A stretch of DNA of 64,000 nt from Microvirgula aerodenitrificans DSM 15089 (GTDB lineage Bacteria; Pseudomonadota; Gammaproteobacteria; Burkholderiales; Aquaspirillaceae). Location of the stretch: positions 106,038-170,037 of the forward strand of contig NZ_JHVK01000008.1 of assembly GCF_000620105.1 (NCBI RefSeq), given 5' to 3'. The stretch's first letter is position 1, and each line of letters opens with the position of its first letter. The position numbers and the translations under genes are program-made. Positions 45,363 through 56,276 of the stretch are shown in pieces. The notes beneath the pieces are model-generated. The model worked only from the letters and a program-made list of their open reading frames with translations. It did not search any database and was not told where the DNA came from.

Positions 45363-45491
45363 TTTTTTCTGCGGGAAATCGTTAGGAATACGGAGAAAAT
45401 GGATTAGGAAAAAGATGAAACCGGACTTCCAGTGTGCCATGACAGCTCGGGTACAATGGCCGGTTTACATTGCCCCGAAAGGAATCATGTC

Positions 45492-45977
45492 ATGCCGTCG
45501 TTCGATATCGTGTCGGAAGTGAACCTGGTCGAGGTCAAGAATGCGCTGGATCAGACCAACAAGGAAGTCGGCACCCGCTACGATTTCAAGGGCTCGGACG
45601 CCCGGGTGGAACTGGCCGACAAGGTGCTGACCGTGTATGCGGACAGCGATTTCCAGCTCGACCAGGTCAAGGACATTCTGATCACCAAGCTGGCCAAGCG
45701 CGACGTCGATGTCCGCTGTCTTGATTACGGCAAGCTGGACAAGGTCAGTGGCAACAAGGTCAAGCAGACCGTGACCGTCAAGGTCGGGGTGGAGACCGAG
45801 CTGGCCAAGCGGCTGGTCAAGCTGATCAAGGATGCCAAGCTGAAGGTGCAGGCGTCGATCCAGGGCGATACCGTGCGTGTGTCCGGCGCCAAGCGCGATC
45901 TGCTGCAGGAAACCATTGCCCTGGTGCGCAAGGAAGTGACCGACGTGCCGCTGCAGTTCAACAACTTCCGCGACTGA
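45492..45977 (+). CDS. YajQ family nucleotide-binding protein
   Basis: 161 residues, full-length Yaj[21 protein letters not shown] at the start, [26 protein letters not shown], and [15 protein letters not shown] near the end. YajQ homologs bind c-di-GMP in Xanthomonas and other species and influence transcription; here it fits the c-di-GMP-rich gene set. ATG 45492 follows GAAAGGAATCATGTC. It is convergent with hmuV. Confidence 0.95.
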   Translation: MPSFDIVSEVNLVEVKNALDQTNKEVGTRYDFKGSDARVELADKVLTVYADSDFQLDQVKDILITKLAKRDVDVRCLDYGKLDKVSGNKVKQTVTVKVGVETELAKRLVKLIKDAKLKVQASIQGDTVRVSGAKRDLLQETIALVRKEVTDVPLQFNNFRD

Positions 45978-45993
45978 GTCCGGGCAGAGGTAA

Positions 45994-46782
45994 TCAGCGG
46001 TCGGGGTCGGCCGGCACGAACACCGGAATGTCGGGCCGGGTCGGATGTGCCAGCACGTGCACCGGCTGGTCGAACACATCGGCAATCCGTGCCGCCGTCA
46101 GCGCCAGGGCCGGTGTGTCGTCTGCGACCAGCCGGCCGCGGGCGAACAGGGCGATGCGGTCGGCGTGGCGCGCAGCCAGGTTCAGATCGTGCAGCACGGC
46201 GATCACCCCGATGCCATCCTGGTGAGCCAGCGTGCGGCAGGCCCGCAGCAGTGTTTCCTGATGGGCGAGGTCGAGCGCTGCCGCCGGTTCGTCCAGCAGC
46301 AGATAGCGTTCTCCCTTGCCGGCCAGCACCTGAACGAAGACCCGGGCCAGTTGCACCCGTGCCTGTTCGCCGCCGGACAGGGCGTCATAGTCGCGGTCGA
46401 TCAGCGACAGGCTGTCGCTGAGTGCCAGTGCGCGCTGCAGGGCAGGCAGGGCAGGGTTCCAGTCCTGATCATGCGGAAACAGGCCGACGGCAATCACGTC
46501 GCGCGCACGCAGTCCCGGCGCAGACTCCAGCCGCTGCGGCAGCAGTGCGCGCTGGCGCGCCAGCTGCCGGGGAGATTGCCGACGCAGCGGCTGGCCGCCG
46601 AGCGTGACCTGCCCGCTGCCGGGGAGGGTTTCGCCAGCCAGCAGTGCCAGCAGCGTCGACTTGCCGGCGCCATTCGCACCGAGCACGGCAATCAGCTCGC
46701 CGGGGGCGACGGTCAGTGACACCTGTGCCAGCCGTTGCTGTGCGCCGTGTCCGAGGCCAAGCTGCTCGGCCGCCAGGCTCAT
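45994..46782 (-). CDS. hmuV: heme/iron ABC transporter ATP-binding protein HmuV-like
   Basis: 262 residues. Walker A is GANGAGKST, signature LSGGEQARVQLAR, Walker B LLLDEPAAALDL, with the HmuV-like ALDLAHQETLL and VLHDLNLAARHADR. It energises uptake of heme or ferric siderophore through HmuU. Its ATG overlaps the hmuU TGA as ATGA. No periplasmic binding protein gene was found next to it, so hmuT must be elsewhere or the ligand-binding partner is shared. Confidence 0.9.
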   Translation of the reverse strand: MSLAAEQLGLGHGAQQRLAQVSLTVAPGELIAVLGANGAGKSTLLALLAGETLPGSGQVTLGGQPLRRQSPRQLARQRALLPQRLESAPGLRARDVIAVGLFPHDQDWNPALPALQRALALSDSLSLIDRDYDALSGGEQARVQLARVFVQVLAGKGERYLLLDEPAAALDLAHQETLLRACRTLAHQDGIGVIAVLHDLNLAARHADRIALFARGRLVADDTPALALTAARIADVFDQPVHVLAHPTRPDIPVFVPADPDR

Positions 46783-47738
46783 GCCGACTGCCGGCCGCGC
46801 AGCAGCCACAGGAAGAATGGCGCACCGGCCAGACTGGTGATGGCGCCGACCGGCAATTCGTTCGGCGGCATCACCTGGCGCGCGACCAGATCGGCCAGGG
46901 CCAGGGCGAATGCGCCGCCCAGCGCCGTCAGCGGGATCAGTGTGCGGTAGTGACCGCCGGACAGGCGGCGGAGAATGTGCGGAACGATCAGCCCGACAAA
47001 GCTGATGGTGCCGACTGCCGCCACGGTGATGCCGACGGCGGCGGCGGTCAGAATGGTCAGCTTGCGGCGTTCGCGGGCGGCGTCGAAACCGGTGTGGAAA
47101 GCGACCCGTTCGCCCAGCAGCAGGGTGTTCAGCAGCGGCCAGCAGCGCCAGATCCAGAGTGTGATCAGGGCGGCAATGGCCAGCAGGCTCAGCGCCATCG
47201 GCCAGTCGGCCAGCGTAAAGCTGCCGAGCAGCCAGAAGGTAATGCCGCGCAGCGTGCGGTCGTCGGCAAAGGTGATGATCAGTGTCAGCGCAGCGCCGGC
47301 AAAGCTGTTGACGGCGACGCCGGCCAGCAGCAGGTCGGCGGTGCCGGCGCGCAGCCCGGCAATGCGCTGGGCAACGGTCGAGGCCAGCAGGGCACCGGCA
47401 AAGCTGACCAGCGCCACGATCCAGCCGCCGGCGCCGAGCGACAGCGCAAAGGCCGCGCCGAGCGCGGCACCGGACGACACGCCGATCAGTCCCGGCTCGG
47501 CCAGCGGATTGCGGAACTGGGCCTGCATGGCGGCGCCGGCAACCGCCAGCACGCAGCCGGCAGCCATGGCTGTCAGCAGGCGCGGGGCACGCAACCGGGT
47601 AATGAGTTCGATGGCGAAGGGGTCACCGGCCAGCACGTCGCGCCAGCCGCTGCCGACCCCGAGCAGCAGCGTCACGATGGCGATGCCACCGGTCAGGAGC
47701 AGCAGCAGGGCGGCAAGACGGGCCGGGCGGAGCAGCAT
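46779..47738 (-). CDS. hmuU: FecCD-family permease HmuU-like
   Basis: 319-residue inner-membrane permease with about ten helices, typical of FecCD/BtuC transporters: LRAPRLLTAMAAGCVLAVAG near residue 48, GLIGVSSGAALGAAF, LLAGVAVNSFAGAALTL, and GLIVPHILRRLSGGHYR near residue 255. It pairs with the downstream ATPase. It begins 20 bases after the dapB stop on the same strand, so it may be co-transcribed with bamE-dapB, an unusual operon that couples an iron-uptake permease to housekeeping genes. Confidence 0.92.
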   Translation of the reverse strand: MLLRPARLAALLLLLTGGIAIVTLLLGVGSGWRDVLAGDPFAIELITRLRAPRLLTAMAAGCVLAVAGAAMQAQFRNPLAEPGLIGVSSGAALGAAFALSLGAGGWIVALVSFAGALLASTVAQRIAGLRAGTADLLLAGVAVNSFAGAALTLIITFADDRTLRGITFWLLGSFTLADWPMALSLLAIAALITLWIWRCWPLLNTLLLGERVAFHTGFDAARERRKLTILTAAAVGITVAAVGTISFVGLIVPHILRRLSGGHYRTLIPLTALGGAFALALADLVARQVMPPNELPVGAITSLAGAPFFLWLLRGRQSA

Positions 47739-47758
47739 GGACGGGGTCGGTCTGCCGG

Positions 47759-49002
<1,244 letters not shown>

Positions 49003-49077
49003 GTCCGGGGCTGAGTTGGGCAAGGCGCGAAAAGGCTATATCATAGCTGAAAAGCGAAGAGGTACCACGTCTACACA

Positions 49078-49109
49078 ATGAATCAGGCAGAATCATGAAT
49101 CAGGCAGAA
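49078..49109 (+). repeat. tandem duplication of the fur start region, creating a 6-codon mini-frame
   Basis: ATGAATCAGGCAGAA occurs at 49078-49092 and again at 49095-49109 (17-base period). The first copy opens ATG AAT CAG GCA GAA TCA TGA, whose stop overlaps the fur start as ATGA. The mini-frame encodes nearly the same residues as the Fur N-terminus. Confidence 0.9.
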
Positions 49110-49535
49110 CAACTGAAGAGCATCGGCCTGAAGGCCACCGGACCGCGACTCAAGATCCTCAATCTGTTCGAGTCCAGTACCCAGGGGCATTTGTCCGCCG
49201 AGGATGTCTACCGCAAATTGCTGGCCGAGCATATCGATGTCGGGCTGGCGACGGTCTACCGCGTGCTCACCCAGTTCGAGCAGGCGGGCATCCTGATGCG
49301 TCACCATTTCGAATCCGGCCGTGCCGTTTACGAGCTGAACCACGGTCATCACCACGATCATCTGGTCTGTCTCGACTGTGGCCGCGTGGTCGAATTCTTT
49401 GAACCGGAACTGGAAACCCTGCAGGACCGCATCGCCGAACGCCATGGCTTCGCCATCGAGGACCATGCGCTGTACCTGTACGCGAAGTGCCAGAAAGTTA
49501 ACTGCGAACACCGCAATCTCGAAACCGAACCATGA
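49095..49535 (+). CDS. fur: ferric uptake regulator Fur
   Basis: 146 residues. Winged-helix DNA-binding domain (GLKATGPRLKILNLFES, DVGLATVYRVLTQFEQAGI), then the metal-binding HGHHHDHLVCLDCGRVVEFF. It represses iron-uptake genes in response to Fe(II); likely targets here are the TonB receptor and the DUF2325 gene, from their upstream sites. The start at 49095 has no canonical ribosome site and overlaps an upstream mini-frame, suggesting translational coupling. Divergent from bamE, a common arrangement. Confidence 0.97.
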   Translation: MNQAEQLKSIGLKATGPRLKILNLFESSTQGHLSAEDVYRKLLAEHIDVGLATVYRVLTQFEQAGILMRHHFESGRAVYELNHGHHHDHLVCLDCGRVVEFFEPELETLQDRIAERHGFAIEDHALYLYAKCQKVNCEHRNLETEP

Positions 49536-50236
49536 TCGCATGGCTGCGGCCCGGCGACCCGTTTCCTCCGCTCGATACCGCCATGGCGGACCCGAACGGA
49601 TTGCTGGCCGCCGGGCTGGAGCTGCATCCGGCCCGTTTGCTCGACGCCTACCGCCAGGGCATCTTCCCGTGGTTTTCCGACGGCGAGCCGGTGCTGTGGT
49701 GGAGTCCGGCACCGCGCATGGTGCTGTTCACCGATGAGCTGCGGGTGACGCGCTCGCTGGCAAAGACACTGGCCCATCGTCGCTATTCGATTACCGTCGA
49801 CACCGATTTCCCCCGCGTGATGCGCGAGTGCGCCGCGCCCACGCCGGCCCGCCCCAGCTCCTGGATCACCGACGACATCATTACTGCCTATACCGAATTG
49901 CACCGCATGGGCCATGCGCACTCGGTCGAGACCCGCATCGATGGCGAACTGGTTGGCGGTCTGTACGGGATCATGCTCGGACGCATGTTCTTCGGCGAAT
50001 CGATGTTTTCGCGCGCCAGCGACGGGTCCAAGCTGGCCCTTGTCCATCTGGTTCGCCGTCTGGCAGCGGCCGGCGTGCCGATGATCGACTGCCAGATGAA
50101 GACCGCACACCTGGCGAGCCTGGGCGGGCGGGAAATTTCCCGCGACGCGTTCGTGGCCCGATTGAAACCGGCAGTCGACGCGCCCGCGCCGGCCGGACTG
50201 TGGAACTGGCGGCACGACAATGAGCCATCGCGATAA
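49532..50236 (+). CDS. aat: leucyl/phenylalanyl-tRNA-protein transferase
   Basis: 234-residue enzyme of the N-degron pathway that adds Leu/Phe to proteins with N-terminal Lys or Arg. Diagnostic sequence: [43 protein letters not shown], and [20 protein letters not shown]. The start overlaps the fur stop by ATGA, and its end overlaps bpt by 17 bases. Length and residues are normal. Confidence 0.97.
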   Translation: MIAWLRPGDPFPPLDTAMADPNGLLAAGLELHPARLLDAYRQGIFPWFSDGEPVLWWSPAPRMVLFTDELRVTRSLAKTLAHRRYSITVDTDFPRVMRECAAPTPARPSSWITDDIITAYTELHRMGHAHSVETRIDGELVGGLYGIMLGRMFFGESMFSRASDGSKLALVHLVRRLAAAGVPMIDCQMKTAHLASLGGREISRDAFVARLKPAVDAPAPAGLWNWRHDNEPSR

Positions 50237-50960
50237 CGACAGGATCTTCACCGTCCATTTTTATGCGACGGCACCCTATCCGTGCAGCTACCTGGACGAT
50301 CGTCAGGCGCGGTCGCAGGTCGCCATCCCGTCCGAGGCGATCGATACCCGGGTGTACAGCCAGCTGGTCAAGATCGGCTTTCGCCGCAGCGGGCTGTTTA
50401 CCTACCGGCCGTATTGCGACCACTGTGCGGCCTGCGTGTCGGTGCGCATCCCGGTCAGCGAGTTCGCGTCGGACCGCAGCCAGCGCCGCGCCGCCCGCCG
50501 GCACGGTGGCCTGAGTGCGCGGCTGCTGCCGCTGGGCTACGACGAGGAACACTACCAGCTGTATCAGCGCTACCAGAGCAGCCGGCATGCCGGCGGCAGC
50601 ATGGCCGGGGACGACCGCAGCCAGTACACCGAATTCATTCTGAAAAGCGGCGTCGACAGCTGGCTGGCCGAATTTCGCGACAATGGCGTGCTGAAGATGG
50701 TCAGCCTGATCGACCGGCTGGACGACGGCCTGTCAGCGGTCTACACCTTCTTCGACCCGGATGACGAGAAGGCCAGCTACGGTGTCTACAACGTGCTGTG
50801 GCAGATCGGCCTGTCGGTCCGGCTGCAGCTGCCGTACCTGTACCTGGGCTACTGGGTCCGCGAGTGCCGCAAGATGGCGTACAAGACCCGCTACCAGCCG
50901 CTGGAGCGTCTGGTGGACGGGCAGTGGCGCCGCGTGGCGGCCGATGCCGGGCCGGACTGA
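50220..50960 (+). CDS. bpt: aspartate/glutamate leucyltransferase (Bpt/ATE-like)
   Basis: 246 residues. Bacterial relative of arginyltransferases that attaches leucine to proteins with N-terminal Asp/Glu. Typical parts: [39 protein letters not shown], and [20 protein letters not shown]. It partners with aat in the N-end rule and is co-transcribed with it through an overlap. The Cys residues of CDHCAAC are retained. Confidence 0.95.
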   Translation: MSHRDNDRIFTVHFYATAPYPCSYLDDRQARSQVAIPSEAIDTRVYSQLVKIGFRRSGLFTYRPYCDHCAACVSVRIPVSEFASDRSQRRAARRHGGLSARLLPLGYDEEHYQLYQRYQSSRHAGGSMAGDDRSQYTEFILKSGVDSWLAEFRDNGVLKMVSLIDRLDDGLSAVYTFFDPDDEKASYGVYNVLWQIGLSVRLQLPYLYLGYWVRECRKMAYKTRYQPLERLVDGQWRRVAADAGPD

Positions 50961-50989
50961 GCCGGCGCCGGTCACCACGGCAGGGGGCG

Positions 50990-51451
50990 TTACAGCGGGA
51001 CGACGCGGTCGGCACCGCCGCCGGACAGCACGCGCACGCGCATGCCGCTGCTGATCGGCGTATCGGCCTGCTGGACGATCGAGATCGTGCGGCCGGTATC
51101 CAGCTGCACGGTAATCTCGTAGGCGGCCTGGCCCCCCATGTTCTTCTGCGCGGCATTGGTGGCCGCGCCGCCGAGCAGTGCCCCGACAATGGCGCCGGCG
51201 GCCGCGCCGGTACCCTTGCCGACATTGCTGCCGGCCAGCCCGCCAAGGGCTGCACCACCCAGCGTGTACAGCGGATTGTTGTCGCCCTGGATACGGGCAT
51301 TCTGCACCGAGACCACGGTGCCAAGCTCGACGGTCTGCACGCGCTGCGCCTGGCTGGTGGTATACAGCGACGCCGAGTTGCTGGCGCAGCCGGCCAGGGT
51401 CAGGGCGGCCACGGTCGCGACCAGTGCGGGTTTGACAAAGGTATTGAGCAT
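50990..51451 (-). CDS. SlyB/PcP-like glycine-zipper outer-membrane lipoprotein
   Basis: 153 residues from ATG 51451. Lipoprotein signal ends at LTLAGCASN. The middle is a glycine zipper (GGAALGGLAGSNVGKGTGAA, GAIVGALLGGAATN), followed by a C-terminal domain (YEITVQLDTGRTISIVQQAD). SlyB-like proteins sit in the outer membrane and help envelope stability. A weak ribosome site GAGGTCCAAAG precedes it. Related only in its glycine zipper to two other proteins at 54174 and 55663. Confidence 0.88.
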   Translation of the reverse strand: MLNTFVKPALVATVAALTLAGCASNSASLYTTSQAQRVQTVELGTVVSVQNARIQGDNNPLYTLGGAALGGLAGSNVGKGTGAAAGAIVGALLGGAATNAAQKNMGGQAAYEITVQLDTGRTISIVQQADTPISSGMRVRVLSGGGADRVVPL

Positions 51452-51548
51452 CTTTGGACCTCGTGTGGACTTCATTCGCTAGTGTTTGATTTGAACATTA
51501 GCCAATCATTAAATAGCTGACCGGCTGTCGCCAGCCGGCGCCCGGGGG

Positions 51549-52850
51549 TCAGACCAGCCGGGAGTGGTTGCCGGATGGCTGCGATGCCGGCGCGGCGGGA
51601 GGGGCGTCCGACGGTGTGGAGGCTGGCTGGGGCGCTCCGGCATCCGCTGCCGGCGTTTCGCCGGTCGTCGCTGGTGCGCCGGCGTCGCTCGCTGCCACCT
51701 CCACGTCGCCGGTTTGCCCGGCATTGAAATCGGGGATGTCCATGCTTTCCATGCGCGGTGCCGCCTCTTCCGCTTCGGGTTCGGCCGCCTGCGACACCAC
51801 GCGCTGGAACACGCGCCGGGTCGGATTCTGGTCGAAGTAATAGCGGCAGGCGTCGGCCGTATCGCCGACCAGACTCTGGCCCTTGTAGATCAGGCCGCTG
51901 TACAGCTGAAGCAGCGAGGCGCCGGCCTGGAGCTTCTCCCAGCCCTGGTCGCCACGCAGGATGCCGCCGACGCCGATGATCGGCAGCCGGCTGGCCAGGG
52001 CGGTCGCCAGTTCGGTGATGACCTCGGTGGACTTGCCGACCAGCGGCGCGCCGGACAGCCCGCCGGTCTCGGCGGCTCCGGGCAGGTGCAGTACGCCATT
52101 GCGCGACACGGTGGTATTGGTGGCGATGACGGCATCCATGCGGTGGAAGGCCAGCATGTCGGCAATCTCGCGGATGGCGATGGTGTCCAGATCCGGTGCG
52201 ATCTTGATCGCCAGCGGCACATAGCGGCCGTGCTGGTCCGCCAGTTCGAGCTGGCGCATGTGCAGCGCGTTCAGCAACTGGTTCAACTGCTCGCCGCCCT
52301 GCAGGTCGCGCAGGTTCCTGGTGTTCGGCGATGAAATGTTGACCGCGACATAGCTGGCGTGCGGATAGACCTTGTTCAGGCAGATCAGGTAGTCGTCGAT
52401 GGCACGGTCGTTCGGCGTGCTGGCATTCTTGCCGATATTGATGCCGAGAATGCCGCGGTAGCGGACGCGGCGCACGTTCTCGACCAGATTGTCGACGCCG
52501 AGGTTGTTGAAACCCATGCGGTTGATGATGGCTTCGGCTTCGGTCAGCCGGAACATGCGCGGGCGCGGGTTGCCCGGCTGCGGCAGCGGCGTGACCGTGC
52601 CGACCTCGATAAAGCCGAAGCCCATGCCGGCCAGTGCATCGATGTATTCGCCGTTCTTGTCCAGGCCCGCGGCCAGGCCGACCGGATTCGGGAACTTCAT
52701 GCCCATGACGTCGACCGGGCAGTCCGCGACCGGCCGGTTCAGGAAGCCATCGAGACCCCAGTTGTTCAGCGTGCGCAGGCTGTTCAGCGCCAGATGGTGG
52801 GCTTTTTCGGCATCGAGCCGGAACAGCAGTGGGCGGACGAGCTGGTACAT
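51549..52850 (-). CDS. pyrD: dihydroorotate dehydrogenase (class 2) with long C-terminal extension
   Basis: 433 residues, about 95 more than usual. Residues 1-338 are a complete quinone-linked class 2 Pyr[27 protein letters not shown] with the catalytic Ser, [20 protein letters not shown] and [13 protein letters not shown]. The remaining residues 339-433 are low-complexity, rich in Ala, Pro, Glu and Asp ([29 protein letters not shown]). ATG 52850 follows AGGTAAGCCC. The tail is in frame and of normal composition for the genome, but its role is unknown. Confidence 0.94.
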   Translation of the reverse strand: MYQLVRPLLFRLDAEKAHHLALNSLRTLNNWGLDGFLNRPVADCPVDVMGMKFPNPVGLAAGLDKNGEYIDALAGMGFGFIEVGTVTPLPQPGNPRPRMFRLTEAEAIINRMGFNNLGVDNLVENVRRVRYRGILGINIGKNASTPNDRAIDDYLICLNKVYPHASYVAVNISSPNTRNLRDLQGGEQLNQLLNALHMRQLELADQHGRYVPLAIKIAPDLDTIAIREIADMLAFHRMDAVIATNTTVSRNGVLHLPGAAETGGLSGAPLVGKSTEVITELATALASRLPIIGVGGILRGDQGWEKLQAGASLLQLYSGLIYKGQSLVGDTADACRYYFDQNPTRRVFQRVVSQAAEPEAEEAAPRMESMDIPDFNAGQTGDVEVAASDAGAPATTGETPAADAGAPQPASTPSDAPPAAPASQPSGNHSRLV

Positions 52851-52925
52851 GGGCTTACCTGAATGGAGGTGAAAGTGGCACAAAGTATACTGCAGGCCTT
52901 GCGCCCGCGGCGCACGGCCGGGGGC

Positions 52926-53513
52926 TCAGGCCAGCCGGCAGGCGTCGTCGAACGCCAGCCGGGGCGAGCGGGCATGCAGCTTGCCGGCCTCGCCGAAGCC
53001 GAGATTGACCAGAAAATTCGACTTCCAGCGGCCGTCGGGAAAGAACTCGGCATCCAGCGCCGCATTGTCGAAACCGGACATCGGACCGCAATCCAGCCCG
53101 AGCGCCCGCGCGGCCAGGATCAGGTAGCCGCCCTGCAGCGTGCCATTGCGGAATGCCGTGACATCGGTCAGCGGCTGGTTGCCGGCAAACCAGCTGCGGG
53201 CGTCGGCGTGCGGATACAGCCGCGGCAGCAGCTCGGTGAACTGGCTGTCATGGGCGACGATGGCCGTGACCGGCGCGGCCATGGTCTTGTCGACATTGCC
53301 GGCGGCCAGGCACGGTTTCAGCCGCGCCTTGCCTTCCGTGGACCGGACGAATACGAAGCGGGCCGGTGAGCAGTTGGCGCTGGTCGGCGCATAGCGCAGC
53401 ATCTCGTACAGCGAGCGCAGTACCGCGTCCGGCACCGGGCGGGGCTGCCAGTGGCTGTGCGTGCGGGCATCGACAAACAGTTGCTTCAGCGCGGTATCGG
53501 AAATCGGCGTCAT
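52926..53513 (-). CDS. RutE/HadB-type nitroreductase, malonic semialdehyde reductase-like
   Basis: 195-residue FMN-dependent nitroreductase-fold protein. [36 protein letters not shown], and [20 protein letters not shown] match the RutE subgroup, which can reduce malonic semialdehyde to 3-hydroxypropionate in pyrimidine catabolism. It follows pyrD only by position, since the two are separate on the same strand. Other rut genes are absent, so another substrate is possible. Confidence 0.9.
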   Translation of the reverse strand: MTPISDTALKQLFVDARTHSHWQPRPVPDAVLRSLYEMLRYAPTSANCSPARFVFVRSTEGKARLKPCLAAGNVDKTMAAPVTAIVAHDSQFTELLPRLYPHADARSWFAGNQPLTDVTAFRNGTLQGGYLILAARALGLDCGPMSGFDNAALDAEFFPDGRWKSNFLVNLGFGEAGKLHARSPRLAFDDACRLA

Positions 53514-53543
53514 GGCGGGCGGCCTTTCTGGCGGTGCGTGCGG

Positions 53544-54035
53544 TTACAGGGGATACGGATGCAGCCCGGTCAGCCGGGCCGACAACCGTTCCAGCGCGTC
53601 GCGGTCGATGTCGTCAAAGTGACCGATGTCGATCGCATCGACATCCAGCACCCCGGCGACCTGGCCGTCACGGTCGAAAACGGGTACCACGATCTCGGAC
53701 CGGCTCAGGCTGGAGCAGGCGATATGGCCGGGAAAGGCGTCGACGTCGTCGACCACCAGAGTGCACTTGTCCCGCCACGCCGTGCCGCAGACGCCGCGGC
53801 CGAATGGAATGCGGGTGCAGGCAACCGGCCCCTGGAACGGCCCGAGCACCAGTTGCTGTCCGTCGACGCGGTAAAAGCCGACCCAGTGCCAGCCAAAAGC
53901 CTGGTGCAGGGCAGCGGCCAGATTGGCCTGGCGCGCGACGGCATCGCTTTCCTCTGCCAGGGCTTCCAGTTGCGGGAGCAGCTCGGCATAGCGGCCGCGC
54001 TTGTCGGTGGCAGTCAATATCAGGGTCTCGGTCAT
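53544..54035 (-). CDS. msrC: free methionine-(R)-sulfoxide reductase (GAF type)
   Basis: 163-residue GAF-domain enzyme that reduces free Met-R-sulfoxide. The catalytic cysteines are all visible: PVACTRIPFGRGVCGTAW and GHIACSSLSRSEIVVPVF. DVDAFPGHIA and AGVLDVDAID are family marks. It should protect against oxidised free methionine in the cytoplasm. It lies 30 bases upstream of the nitroreductase gene on the same strand. Confidence 0.95.
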   Translation of the reverse strand: MTETLILTATDKRGRYAELLPQLEALAEESDAVARQANLAAALHQAFGWHWVGFYRVDGQQLVLGPFQGPVACTRIPFGRGVCGTAWRDKCTLVVDDVDAFPGHIACSSLSRSEIVVPVFDRDGQVAGVLDVDAIDIGHFDDIDRDALERLSARLTGLHPYPL

Positions 54036-54173
54036 GATCCGGTGTCGGGATGTTGATCGGCTGATGATGACGCCGTCACCGCATTTCCGCCAGATGCAAA
54101 TAAAAAACGCCCACGACGGGGCGGGCGGTGCTGACGGGGCGCGGAGGGAATGACGCGCCCCAGGGCGAAACCA

Positions 54174-54482
54174 TCAATCCCAGTGACGGTCGTGCTTGTG
54201 TTTGTGCTTGTAGTGGCCGCGATGGTAGCCCCGGTCCGAACGGCGGTAATCGACCCGGCGTTCTTCCGGTGCGGTCACGGCCGCACCCAGGCCGCCACCG
54301 GCGGCACCACCGATGATGGCACCATTGCGGCCGCCCAGGTGCTGGCCGACGGCAGCGCCCAGGCCGCCGCCCAGTGCACCGCCAAGGGCGGCGTCCCATT
54401 CTGCGCCGCCGGCCATGGCCGGTGCCGCGATGCCGCCGGCAAGGAGAAGGGTCAGCAGAAAACGTGTGGCCGTTCGGGTCAT
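54174..54482 (-). CDS. glycine-zipper exported protein with His/Lys-rich tail
   Basis: 102 residues. Signal peptide (LLTLLLAGGIAAPAMA), a glycine zipper (ALGGALGGGLGAAVGQHLGG, IIGGAAGGGLGAAV), and a C-terminal His/Lys/Arg-rich tail (HRGHYKHKHKHDRHWD) that could bind metals or anions. It is a paralog of the protein at 55663-56121. Function unknown. Confidence 0.82.
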   Translation of the reverse strand: MTRTATRFLLTLLLAGGIAAPAMAGGAEWDAALGGALGGGLGAAVGQHLGGRNGAIIGGAAGGGLGAAVTAPEERRVDYRRSDRGYHRGHYKHKHKHDRHWD

Positions 54483-54603
54483 GGTGGGTGCCTCTCTGGA
54501 TGGGTATTCAATGTTGTGGATCCATTATCGGAGACAGGTGTTGCCACGCTGTTGGCATCCGTGAACCAGATGTAAATGACTGTTCAAGCAGCACAGGTAC
54601 CAC

Positions 54604-55455
54604 TCAGCCGTGGCGGGCGGTGAGGCCGTACATCAGCGGCAGCGTCGGCAGGTGGGCTGGCGGCGCCATGCGCCGGCCTTCGAGCTCGCGCATGTCATCG
54701 AAGCCGCGCCAGCCATTCGAATACGGATACTCGCTCAGTCGTTCGATGCGCAGCCCGGCCGCGATCAGCGCGCTGACTACCTCGGCGATGCCCCAGCTGA
54801 ATTCATGGCTCGGGTGCGGATTGTTGAACTGCACGATACCCGGCTGATAGTCGACCGGTGCCAGTCCCTTGCCCGAGTCGGCGACATAATCACCGACGCC
54901 ATCCTCCTCGGTAACCGGTCCGGCATGGAAATAGTCGTAATGAGGTGTCCAGTGCGGGTCGAACACCATCGCGTACGGGTGAAATTCGACCAGGGTGAAG
55001 TGACCGCCGGGTTTGAGCACGCCGGCAATGCCGCGCGCCCAGGTCCCGAGATCGGACAGCCAGCACAGCGCACCATAGGACGCGAACACCCGGTCGAAGC
55101 GGCGGCCGTCATGGATCGCGGCATCGAACCAGTCGAACAGGTCGGCGCGCTCGAAGCGGGCCGGGATGCCGCTGTCGCGTGCCAACTGGCTGGCGAAGTC
55201 GATCGCCTCGTCGGCAATATCGACACCGGTCACGCGGGCGCCGAGCCGGGCGAGGCTGAGACTGTCCTGTCCGGCATTGCATTGCAGGTGCAGCAGCTCC
55301 AGTCCGGCGATATCGCCGAGCAGTTCACATTCTTCGGGGAACAGCGTCGAGCCGCCAGCGCGGAAGAAGGCGGCCTGGTCGCCCTTGTGGCTGTTGTGGG
55401 CCACTGTGGCGGCGTTCCACGACAGCCGGTTCGCCTCGTGCAGGTCTTTGTGCAT
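54604..55455 (-). CDS. class I SAM-dependent methyltransferase
   Basis: 283 residues. SAM-binding motif I reads LELLHLQCNAGQDSLSLARL with acidic motif II at VTGVDIADEAIDFA. The N-terminus NRLSWNAATVAHNSHKGDQA resembles the Methyltransf_11/25 class of unassigned enzymes. ATG 55455 follows GGAGCACCCTG. Flanked by two glycine-zipper genes on the same strand. Substrate unknown. Confidence 0.9.
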   Translation of the reverse strand: MHKDLHEANRLSWNAATVAHNSHKGDQAAFFRAGGSTLFPEECELLGDIAGLELLHLQCNAGQDSLSLARLGARVTGVDIADEAIDFASQLARDSGIPARFERADLFDWFDAAIHDGRRFDRVFASYGALCWLSDLGTWARGIAGVLKPGGHFTLVEFHPYAMVFDPHWTPHYDYFHAGPVTEEDGVGDYVADSGKGLAPVDYQPGIVQFNNPHPSHEFSWGIAEVVSALIAAGLRIERLSEYPYSNGWRGFDDMRELEGRRMAPPAHLPTLPLMYGLTARHG

Positions 55456-55662
55456 CAGGGTGCTCCGGGATTTGCCCCGAAGGGGCCGGGGCCGCATGCT
55501 ACCTCGTCATCACGGCTGACGACAGTGGCGGGCCTCCCGGCCGATCCGCTCTCTGCATGGCATCGTATCCCTCTATCGATCTGCGCCAGTTGAAGGCCTT
55601 GCCACCTGCTGAATGTGACTGCGGCCGGACGTGGGTAGCGTCCGGCCGCAGAAAATCATGAA

Positions 55663-56121
55663 TCAGTCGTGACGCCAGCCGTCGCCGCGACCCCGGTCCC
55701 AACCCCGATCATGCCGGTCCCAGCCGCGGTCATGACGGTCCCATCCCCGGTCGCGCCGGTCCCAGCGGTCATGGTCGTAGCGCCAGTCTCCGCGTGGCGG
55801 CCCAGGGCGATAGACCGGCCGGTTCCAGCCGTTATGCCAGCCGTTGTCGTAACGTGGCGGCGGGCGGCGATAGTCATCATCGCGATAGCCGATATAGCGG
55901 ACATCTTCACGCGGGGTGGCCACCGCCGCGCCGAGCGCGCCACCGAGCGCACCGCCGATAATGGCCCCGTCGCTGCCGCCGGCCTGGCCACCGATGGCCG
56001 CGCCAAGACCACCGCCGAGTGCGCCGCCCAGTGCGCTGTTGAATTGCCCGTCGGCGAACGCCGGGGCGGTCGCGCCCATCAGCAGGGCGACGACGGAAAG
56101 CGATCGTAAGATCCGTGACAT
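55663..56121 (-). CDS. glycine-zipper exported protein with DRGWDRH repeats
   Basis: 152 residues. Signal peptide (LSVVALLMGATAPAFA), a glycine zipper nearly identical in pattern to 54174-54482, and a C-terminal tail of Arg/Asp/Trp repeats: DRRDRGWDRHDRGWDRH continuing to the end, with several nearly identical 8-9-residue units in the nucleotide sequence (about 55675-55765). The tail is highly charged and probably disordered. Expansion by replication slippage is likely. Function unknown. Confidence 0.82.
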   Translation of the reverse strand: MSRILRSLSVVALLMGATAPAFADGQFNSALGGALGGGLGAAIGGQAGGSDGAIIGGALGGALGAAVATPREDVRYIGYRDDDYRRPPPRYDNGWHNGWNRPVYRPGPPRGDWRYDHDRWDRRDRGWDRHDRGWDRHDRGWDRGRGDGWRHD

Positions 56122-56276
56122 GATGCTGGCCTCTTGCAGCAGGGGGTGACACGGTCATTATTGATGCCAGCTATTGCTGATCTATTGTGCCGGGATACCC
56201 AGTTGTAATTGTCTGTATCGGGCAATGAAAAACGGACACGCGAGGTGTCCGTTTCCGGCTTGCGGGACTGTGCGAA

